Shown one piece after another: positions 1-5,429 of a stretch of 13,932 bases of DNA; the first letter of the stretch is position 1; each line of letters opens with the position of its first letter. Origin of the DNA: CAZPLZ01 sp964587525 (lineage in GTDB: Bacteria; Oederibacteriota; CAKKQC01). The stretch is taken from assembly GCA_964587525.1 (NCBI GenBank), contig CAZPLZ010000087.1, forward strand, positions 1-13,932, in the 5' to 3' direction. The position numbers and the translations under genes were made by a program. Under the pieces are notes generated by a model. That model saw only the letters and a list, made by a program, of their open reading frames with translations. It was not told where the DNA came from and ran no database searches.

Positions 1-1
1 G

Positions 2-1123
2 TCTGGAGCCTTTGCCGCCGGTGCCCCCGATGGCTACACGTCGCTCTTCGACATGAAGACTCTCCGGGGTTGGAAGGCCGTGGGTGGAGCCGTGTTCCGG
101 GTAGACCGGGGCACGATCCTGGGTGAGAACGGAGATGGAGGAGTGGGCTGGTTGGTCACGGAAAAAACTTACGGGGACTTCATTCTGGAGCTGGAGGTGA
201 AACCTGAGCTCCGTGGCAATTCCGGCATCCAGATCCGCAGCCGCCTGATGGAGAAGGGGCGCATGGTCGGTCTCCAGATTGAGATTGATAGCTCGGACCG
301 GGCCTGGTCCGGAGGCCTGTATGACGAAGGGCGGCGCGGCTGGCTTCAGAACCTTGAGGACAATCCTAAGGGCCGCAAGGCCTTCAAGTTCGGCCGGTGG
401 AACCGCTACCGCATCGCCTGCGTCGGGGATTCTATCAAGTCCTGGGTCAATGGCGTGCCTGTCGCCGACGCGGTGGACTCCGTGGACCTGGAAGGGATCA
501 TCGCCCTCCAGGTCCACGGGGGCCAGAATGCTCGTGTCCGCTGGCGAAATATTCGGATCCGTGAACTGGGCCGCCATTGCTGGGCGCCCCTCTGGGACGG
601 AAAAACTCTAGCTGGGTGGCGTGTTCTGGGAGGTGGAAGCTGGAGCATCGAGGACGGCGTCCTGATCGGACAGCATGTCAGGTCGGAGCCTGCCTACGGC
701 CATATGGCAACTGAGGGCGTGTTCGAAGATTTCACCGTGAACTTGAAATACAAGGCCTTGCAGGGGAACAGCGGATTGTACTTCCGCGTCGAGGGGAAGG
801 GCTTCAGCGGCGTGACGGGTTTTCAAGCCGAGATCGATGCGCACCAGGATGCCGGAGGGCTGTATGAAACCAACGGCCGGGGCTGGGTGGTGAAACCAGA
901 TCCTAAGGACGTGGACCGGTGGTTCAAGCCGCAGAGGTGGAACCGGATGACGGTCTCGGCCCACGGGCGCCGGATCGTGGTCCATGTCAATGGCTTCAAG
1001 ACCGCCGAGCTTCTGGACGATCCAGGACGCTTGAGGGGGTTCCTGGCCCTCCAGCTTCATGGCGGCCAGGATGTCCACATTCTCTTCAAGGACATCAAAA
1101 TCCTCCAGCCGGAACCAGAATGA
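2..1123 (+). CDS. Tandem DUF1080 (3-keto-disaccharide hydrolase-type) protein, 5' truncated
   Basis: The frame is open from base 2 to the TGA at 1121-1123. The residues before the first Met (base 53), including DGYTSLFD, are typical of the start of a DUF1080 domain, so the true start lies left of the window and the ATG at 53 is internal. The preceding SGAFAAGAP could be the end of a signal peptide, which would fit an exported protein, but this is a guess. Two DUF1080 (PF06439) copies follow each other, at about 35-560 and 587-1105. Each has the family landmarks: LFDxKTLxGW or LWDGKTLAGW, GNSGIQ or GNSGLYFR, an EID followed by GGLY, a WNR motif, and ALQ(V/L)HGGQ. The fold is concanavalin-like; some members act on 3-keto-glycosides, others are uncharacterised. 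The substrate here is unknown. The PhyH gene starts 48 nt downstream. Confidence 0.88.
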   Translation, partial: SGAFAAGAPDGYTSLFDMKTLRGWKAVGGAVFRVDRGTILGENGDGGVGWLVTEKTYGDFILELEVKPELRGNSGIQIRSRLMEKGRMVGLQIEIDSSDRAWSGGLYDEGRRGWLQNLEDNPKGRKAFKFGRWNRYRIACVGDSIKSWVNGVPVADAVDSVDLEGIIALQVHGGQNARVRWRNIRIRELGRHCWAPLWDGKTLAGWRVLGGGSWSIEDGVLIGQHVRSEPAYGHMATEGVFEDFTVNLKYKALQGNSGLYFRVEGKGFSGVTGFQAEIDAHQDAGGLYETNGRGWVVKPDPKDVDRWFKPQRWNRMTVSAHGRRIVVHVNGFKTAELLDDPGRLRGFLALQLHGGQDVHILFKDIKILQPEPE

Positions 1124-1158
1124 CCCGCTGGGGCTGTCTAATCCTTGGGAGCGAGCGC

Positions 1159-1164
1159 AAAGGA
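1159..1164 (+). promoter_or_regulatory. Ribosome binding site deciding the PhyH start
   Basis: AAAGGA sits 7 nt before the ATG at 1172, which is good SD spacing. The TTG at 1145 and the ATGs at 1199 and 1208 have no comparable site at the right distance, so 1172 is preferred. Confidence 0.55.
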
Positions 1165-1171
1165 AACCTTG

Positions 1172-2056
1172 ATGTACGCTAGTATAGTACCCGTCGTTAT
1201 GGACGTGATGAAGGCAGCTGCAGTACCGGCGCAAGCGCAGGATCCGGTGGTCCGGCCAGAGTTGGTCGAGCGTTTTGAACAGGATGGATACCTGGTGCTG
1301 GAGAATGTCCTTGCACCGGAGAAAGTCTCTTCGCTGCTTGAGGTGATCGGCCGGCTCAAGGCCAAACTCGAGGCGTCTTCCCACCGCCGCGATGTGTTCG
1401 GGCTGGATATCCGTCCCGTGGTGACCGAGCACGATGCGTTTCTCGAGCTGATGGAATGGCCTGCGACATTCCCACTGGCGGTGCGATTCCTGCAGCATTA
1501 CAGCATCCAGCTCCAGACGTCGCATCTGATCATGGTGCCTCCCGGCGGGGGAGAGCGAAACATTGGCTGGCATGACGATGGCGGTGTGCCACGCCCGAAA
1601 GTTAATGGGGTACGGCCACTCGTGAGCCTGAAAATAGGCTATTTTCTCACGGACCTTTTAGAACCGGACATGGGGCAGTTAATGGTGGTGCCCGGCAGTC
1701 ACCTCATGCCGGGTGGGCCAAAATTTTCAAACGGGAAGGCCAATCCAGGAGGGGCGATCCAGCTTATGGTGCGTGCCGGATCCGCCGTGTTTTTTCAGCA
1801 ACGTCTGTGGCACGCGGGCGCTCTCAATTACTCGAACGCAACACGCGTGGTCTTGTACTACGGATATAGTTACCGGTGGCAGAAGCCGATCGATTATGAG
1901 TCAATGCCCGCTGCGCTGCTGGAGAAATGCACCCCGATTGGCCGGCAGCTCCTGGGGGCCAAATCGTCGCATTTGGGCTATTACGTTCCAAGCGACGAGG
2001 ACTGTCCGCTCAAGGCCTGGTACCGGGAGCGGTTTGGCGAAACCTGGATTGAGTAG
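1172..2056 (+). CDS. Phytanoyl-CoA dioxygenase (PhyH) family protein
   Basis: Encodes 294 aa, a non-haem Fe(II)/2-oxoglutarate-dependent oxygenase of the PhyH family, which typically hydroxylates an unactivated carbon of a lipid or small molecule in the cytoplasm. The N-terminal FEQDGYLVLENVL is the classic PhyH opening. The iron triad is visible as H134-x-D136 (in GWHDDGG) and H214 (in RLWHAG), with R225 (in NATRVVL) as the likely 2-oxoglutarate carboxylate contact. VVPGSHL before the distal His is also typical. Length matches the family (about 250-300 aa). The ATG at 1172 is chosen for its SD; 1199 is possible. It lies between the DUF1080 gene and an acyl-CoA dehydrogenase gene 22 nt downstream, which favours an acyl or lipid substrate. 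However, the family also includes enzymes for sugars, halogenated products and secondary metabolites, so the substrate is not known. Confidence 0.88.
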   Translation: MYASIVPVVMDVMKAAAVPAQAQDPVVRPELVERFEQDGYLVLENVLAPEKVSSLLEVIGRLKAKLEASSHRRDVFGLDIRPVVTEHDAFLELMEWPATFPLAVRFLQHYSIQLQTSHLIMVPPGGGERNIGWHDDGGVPRPKVNGVRPLVSLKIGYFLTDLLEPDMGQLMVVPGSHLMPGGPKFSNGKANPGGAIQLMVRAGSAVFFQQRLWHAGALNYSNATRVVLYYGYSYRWQKPIDYESMPAALLEKCTPIGRQLLGAKSSHLGYYVPSDEDCPLKAWYRERFGETWIE

Positions 2057-2078
2057 CGGCGGATATACTTAAGGGGCT

Positions 2079-3953
2079 ATGAGCGCGGCGGAAGCGGAAA
2101 AGGGATCGGCGGCGACTCAGCAGGAGTCCATGGCGGTGGCCGAAGCGGCCCGGGAAACGGAGTGGAAGCATCCCAGCTTCGTGGCCGGGCTGTTCATGGG
2201 CCGGTTCCGCCCGGAACTCATCATTCCCTTCCCCGAACAGTCCGAGGAAGACCGCCGGATCGGCGACGAGTTCTGCGCCAGGCTGGATGTCTTCCTGCGC
2301 GAGCGCCTGGATCCGGACGAGGTGGACCGGACCCGGGAGATTCCCGCCGAGGTGCTGAAGGGGTTGGCAGAGCTGGGCTGTTTCGGGATGAAGATTCCCA
2401 AGGAGTACGGCGGGCTCGGACTGTCGCAGGTCAACTACAATCGCGCGGTCATGGTGGTGGCGAGCTGGTGCGGATCCACCGCCACCTGGCTGTCCGCGCA
2501 CCAGTCCATCGGGGTGCCCCAGCCGCTTAAGCTGTTCGGCACGCCCGAGCAGAAGAAAAAATACCTACCGCGGTTCGCGAAAGGCGAGGTCTCCGCATTT
2601 GCGCTCACCGAACTCGATGCGGGGTCGGATCCGGCCAACATGAAGACAACCGCGACCCCGGTGGATGATGGGGCCGCTTATGTTATCAACGGGGAAAAAC
2701 TCTGGTGCACCAACGGGCCCGTGGCCGATGTGCTGGTGGTGATGGCCAAGACCCCGTCCATCACGGTGAACGGGAAGGAGCGCAAGCAGATCACCGCGTT
2801 CATCGTGGAGAAGACCATGCCAGGGTTTGAGGTCCTGCACCGGTGCGATTTTATGGGGCTGAAGGCCATTCAGAACGGCGTGCTCCGGTTCACCAACATG
2901 AAGGTTCCAAGTGAGAATATCCTGTGGGGACTCGGGAAGGGGTTGAAGCTGGCTCTGATCACGCTCAACACGGGCCGGATGACGGTGCCCGCAGCGGTGA
3001 CGGGCATGGCCAAGCGGGCGCTGACCATGATCCGCAAGTGGTGCAATGAGCGGGTGCAGTGGGGATCACCCATTGGCCAGCATGAGTTCGTATCCGCCAA
3101 GATTTCCTGGATGGCGGCGCAGACCTTCGCCATGGACGCGGTGACGTGGCTGGGGTCATCGTTGGCCGACAAGGGGGGCGCCGATATCCGGCTCGAGGCC
3201 GCCATGGCCAAGCTGTTCTGCACCGAAGCGGGCTGGCGGATCGCGGACGAGGCGGTGCAGATTCGGGGTGGGCGAGGATACGAAACGGCGCTCTCGCTCA
3301 AGGCGCGGGGGGAGGAGCCCATTGCGGCGGAGCGGATGATGCGGGATGCCCGCATCAATCTCATTATTGAAGGGACGAGCGAGATCATGCGCCTGTTCAT
3401 CGCGCGGGAGGCGGTGGACCGGCACATGAAGCTGGCGTATGACCTCTTCCGGCCGGAGGTGCCGCTGGGCGCAAAAATCAAAACCGCCTTGCGTGCCGCT
3501 TTGTTTTACGCTGTCTGGTATCCCAGGCTCTGGTTTCATCTGGCCTGGCCGCCCCGGTATGCGGGGTGGATGCCCGGCCGGCTGGCCACGCACATGCGGT
3601 TCGCCGTGCGGGCTTCGCACCGGCTGGCCCGTGGGGTGTTCCATAGTATGGTGCGGTTTGGTCCCAAGCTGGAGAAGCGGCAGCGGACCCTGGGCCGGAT
3701 CGTGGACATCGGAACGGATCTCTTTGCCATGGCCGCCACCCTCTCCCGGGCGAAATCGCTTCATGACAGGAATCCCGCGGACCGGACGCCGGAGGAGCTC
3801 GCGGATGTCTTTTGCCGGGAAGCCCGGGACCGGGTGAACCGGAACTTTTCCCGCCTCTGCTGCAATGACGATGTCGCGGAATACCGGCTTGCGAACCATG
3901 TGCTGGAAGGCCGTATGGCCTGGCTGGAACAGGGCGTGATCGGGAATCTCTAG
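2079..3953 (+). CDS. Acyl-CoA dehydrogenase, long type with C-terminal extension
   Basis: Encodes 624 aa, an FAD-dependent acyl-CoA dehydrogenase that would form a 2,3-enoyl thioester and pass electrons to ETF. The N-terminal helical domain (about 60-170) is followed by the first family signature ALTELDAGSD (175-184), the middle beta domain, and the second signature region QIRGGRGYE (about 390) leading to IIEGTSE, where E431 matches the catalytic base (Glu376 of MCAD). Between GGRGYE and ERMMRDARI is a longer loop than in short-chain members, as in the roughly 600-aa bacterial class related to VLCAD/ACAD9. After about residue 450 comes a further 170 aa containing an aromatic, basic stretch (LWFHLAWPPRYAGW), possibly membrane-associating. 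The start at 2079 has AAGGGG very close (2 nt); an ATG at 2130 is an alternative. Chain-length preference cannot be read from sequence. The next gene starts 8 nt downstream. Confidence 0.93.
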   Translation: MSAAEAEKGSAATQQESMAVAEAARETEWKHPSFVAGLFMGRFRPELIIPFPEQSEEDRRIGDEFCARLDVFLRERLDPDEVDRTREIPAEVLKGLAELGCFGMKIPKEYGGLGLSQVNYNRAVMVVASWCGSTATWLSAHQSIGVPQPLKLFGTPEQKKKYLPRFAKGEVSAFALTELDAGSDPANMKTTATPVDDGAAYVINGEKLWCTNGPVADVLVVMAKTPSITVNGKERKQITAFIVEKTMPGFEVLHRCDFMGLKAIQNGVLRFTNMKVPSENILWGLGKGLKLALITLNTGRMTVPAAVTGMAKRALTMIRKWCNERVQWGSPIGQHEFVSAKISWMAAQTFAMDAVTWLGSSLADKGGADIRLEAAMAKLFCTEAGWRIADEAVQIRGGRGYETALSLKARGEEPIAAERMMRDARINLIIEGTSEIMRLFIAREAVDRHMKLAYDLFRPEVPLGAKIKTALRAALFYAVWYPRLWFHLAWPPRYAGWMPGRLATHMRFAVRASHRLARGVFHSMVRFGPKLEKRQRTLGRIVDIGTDLFAMAATLSRAKSLHDRNPADRTPEELADVFCREARDRVNRNFSRLCCNDDVAEYRLANHVLEGRMAWLEQGVIGNL

Positions 3954-3961
3954 CGTAAGTC

Positions 3962-4270
3962 ATGTACGTCGTGTGTGTCACCGTGAAGGTCAAACCCGGG
4001 CAGGAGGAGGCCTTTCTCTCCGCCACGCTGGACAATGCCCGCGGCACCCGCCAGGAGCCCGGCAATCTGCGGTTTGATGTCTTGCGCGGGGAGGAGGACC
4101 GGTCCAAGTTTTTTTTCTATGAGGCGTACAAGACCAAAGAGGATTTTACCGCTCATCAGCAGACCGCCCATTACCTGGCCTGGAAAGAGCTGGTCAAGGA
4201 TTGGATGGCGGAGCCCCGCAGGGGCGTCAAGCACTTCAGCGTCTATCCCGAGCACGAATCGGCCTGGTGA
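3962..4270 (+). CDS. LsrG-like / antibiotic biosynthesis monooxygenase-fold (ABM) protein
   Basis: Encodes 102 aa, a single ferredoxin-like alpha-beta (ABM, PF03992) domain with no cofactor site visible; such proteins act as dimers. Motifs EPGNLRFDVLRGE, FFFYEAYKTKEDF and HQQTAHY closely follow what I recall of Escherichia coli LsrG, the isomerase acting on phosphorylated autoinducer-2 breakdown products. Other relatives are quinol monooxygenases such as YgiN, so the reaction is open. No lsrK, lsrF, lsrR or lsr transporter gene is visible, which makes a true AI-2 role doubtful. It follows the acyl-CoA dehydrogenase by 8 nt and overlaps the iron-ADH start by 4 nt (GTGA, 4267-4270), so the small protein probably works with that dehydrogenase. 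The SD is weak (TAAG). Confidence 0.85.
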   Translation: MYVVCVTVKVKPGQEEAFLSATLDNARGTRQEPGNLRFDVLRGEEDRSKFFFYEAYKTKEDFTAHQQTAHYLAWKELVKDWMAEPRRGVKHFSVYPEHESAW

Positions 4271-5403
4271 AGACGCCGCTCGACCTGCGTCTGCCGGCCC
4301 GTGTCCTCATCGGCCCGGGTGAGATCAAGCAGTTAGGTTCGATCGTGGCTGCCCTGGGGACCCACGTGCTGCTCGTGACGGGCACTTCGTTCCTTCAGCG
4401 GTCTGGTCTCCTCGCCCGCGTTGAAGATGACCTTCAACGGCACGGGATCTCAACTATCCGATTCAGTGCTTCGGGCGAACCCGATGTGGATACCGTGGAT
4501 GATGCCGCTCGGCAGGGGCGGGAAGCCCGCTGCGAGGTGGTGATCGCCGTTGGCGGCGGCAGTGCATTGGACCTGGGTAAGTCTGCGGCGGGAATGATTC
4601 CCAACGAGGGCTCGATCCGCGACTACCTGGAAGGGGTGGGAACCGGTGCTGTCATGAAGCGGAATCCGGTTCCATTCATTGCGGCGCCTACCACCGCGGG
4701 CACCGGCAGCGAGGCGACCCGCAATGCGGTCATTGGCAGCCGTGCTGAAGGCTTCAAAAAAAGCTTCCGCGATCCCCGGCTGGTTCCAGATGCGGTGATC
4801 GTGGACCCGGAGCTGACCACGGGGTGCCCAGCCGAACTCACGGCCTCCACTGGGATGGACGCCCTGACCCAGTTGCTTGAGTCACTGACGTCGCTGAAGG
4901 CCTCACCCATGATGGACGCGCTGGCCCTCTCCGGTCTTCAGGCTGCTGGTCCTGCCTTGCCGCGCGCTGTCGAGCACGGCAGCGATGTGGACGCCCGGTC
5001 CGCCATGGCCTACGCCAGCTTCCTGTCCGGTGTCACCCTCTCGCACGCGGGGCTGGGGGTGGTGCATGGCTTGGCCTCGCCGCTGGGTGCCCTGTTTTCG
5101 ATTCCCCATTCAGTGATCTGCGCGCGGCTGCTACCTTTTGTCACGACCGCAAACCTTAAGGCGTTGAAGGCGGGCCGGGGATTTGCGCAAGCCCGGTCAG
5201 CATATCAGGAGGCCGAAGGGGCGCTTGGGCAAGATCTGCACAGCTTCTGCGCCAGGTTTTCATTTCCACCTCTGTCCTCTTTCGGTGTGACGGGGGCTGA
5301 CATCCCCCGGGTGGTGAAAGGGGCGACCGGGGGAAGCATGAAAACCAACCCGGTGGAGCTCACCAACGAGGAGCTGCAAGATATCCTGCACCGGGCGCTA
5401 TAG
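4267..5403 (+). CDS. Iron-containing alcohol dehydrogenase family protein (His-to-Gln ligand variant)
   Basis: Encodes 378 aa from a GTG that overlaps the previous stop (GTGA). An upstream TTG at 4201 would add a non-homologous tail, whereas the family fold begins with LPARVLIGPGEI right after the GTG. It is an NAD(P)-dependent group III alcohol dehydrogenase (PF00465), interconverting an alcohol and an aldehyde or ketone. The dinucleotide loop VGGGSALDLGK is at 95-105, and PTTAGTGSE (141-149) is a strong family motif. Expected metal ligands are D198 (GMDALTQ), then Q202 where FucO-type enzymes have His, then H267 (VVHGLASPLG) and H281 (IPHS). I recall the DALTQ form from a recurrent bacterial subgroup, so it need not mean loss of activity, but the metal may not be iron. 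The substrate is unknown; maleylacetate-reductase-like or aldehyde reduction are options. It lies 26 nt before the acyl-ligase fusion. Confidence 0.9.
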   Translation: MKTPLDLRLPARVLIGPGEIKQLGSIVAALGTHVLLVTGTSFLQRSGLLARVEDDLQRHGISTIRFSASGEPDVDTVDDAARQGREARCEVVIAVGGGSALDLGKSAAGMIPNEGSIRDYLEGVGTGAVMKRNPVPFIAAPTTAGTGSEATRNAVIGSRAEGFKKSFRDPRLVPDAVIVDPELTTGCPAELTASTGMDALTQLLESLTSLKASPMMDALALSGLQAAGPALPRAVEHGSDVDARSAMAYASFLSGVTLSHAGLGVVHGLASPLGALFSIPHSVICARLLPFVTTANLKALKAGRGFAQARSAYQEAEGALGQDLHSFCARFSFPPLSSFGVTGADIPRVVKGATGGSMKTNPVELTNEELQDILHRAL

Positions 5404-5417
5404 ATGATGGCGGAGCG

Positions 5418-5427
5418 AAGGGAGGGG
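5418..5427 (+). promoter_or_regulatory. Strong purine-rich ribosome binding site of the ACP-FAAL-PlsC gene
   Basis: A purine run (AAGGGAGGGG) containing GGAGG at 5421-5425 lies directly before the ATG at 5430. It is the best SD in the window and fixes the start of the large fusion protein. Confidence 0.6.
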
Positions 5428-5429
5428 CC

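Noticed and set aside
1183..1188. TATAGT as a -10 box for a promoter of the PhyH gene
   Set aside because: It lies after the preferred ATG at 1172, and TTGATG upstream is only 8 nt away; no proper -35 is visible.
608..1573. Long open frame on the - strand across the DUF1080/PhyH junction
   Set aside because: It is antisense to two well-supported genes, shows no recognisable family motif, and is the kind of open shadow frame common in high-GC DNA.
2064..2069. TATACT as a -10 box for the acyl-CoA dehydrogenase gene
   Set aside because: No -35 at suitable spacing, and transcription would begin almost at the ATG; the 22-nt gap is better explained as intra-operon.
3156..3899. Long - strand frame inside the acyl-CoA dehydrogenase gene
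   Set aside because: Antisense to the clear C-terminal half of the dehydrogenase, with Pro/Arg/His-rich composition and no domain.
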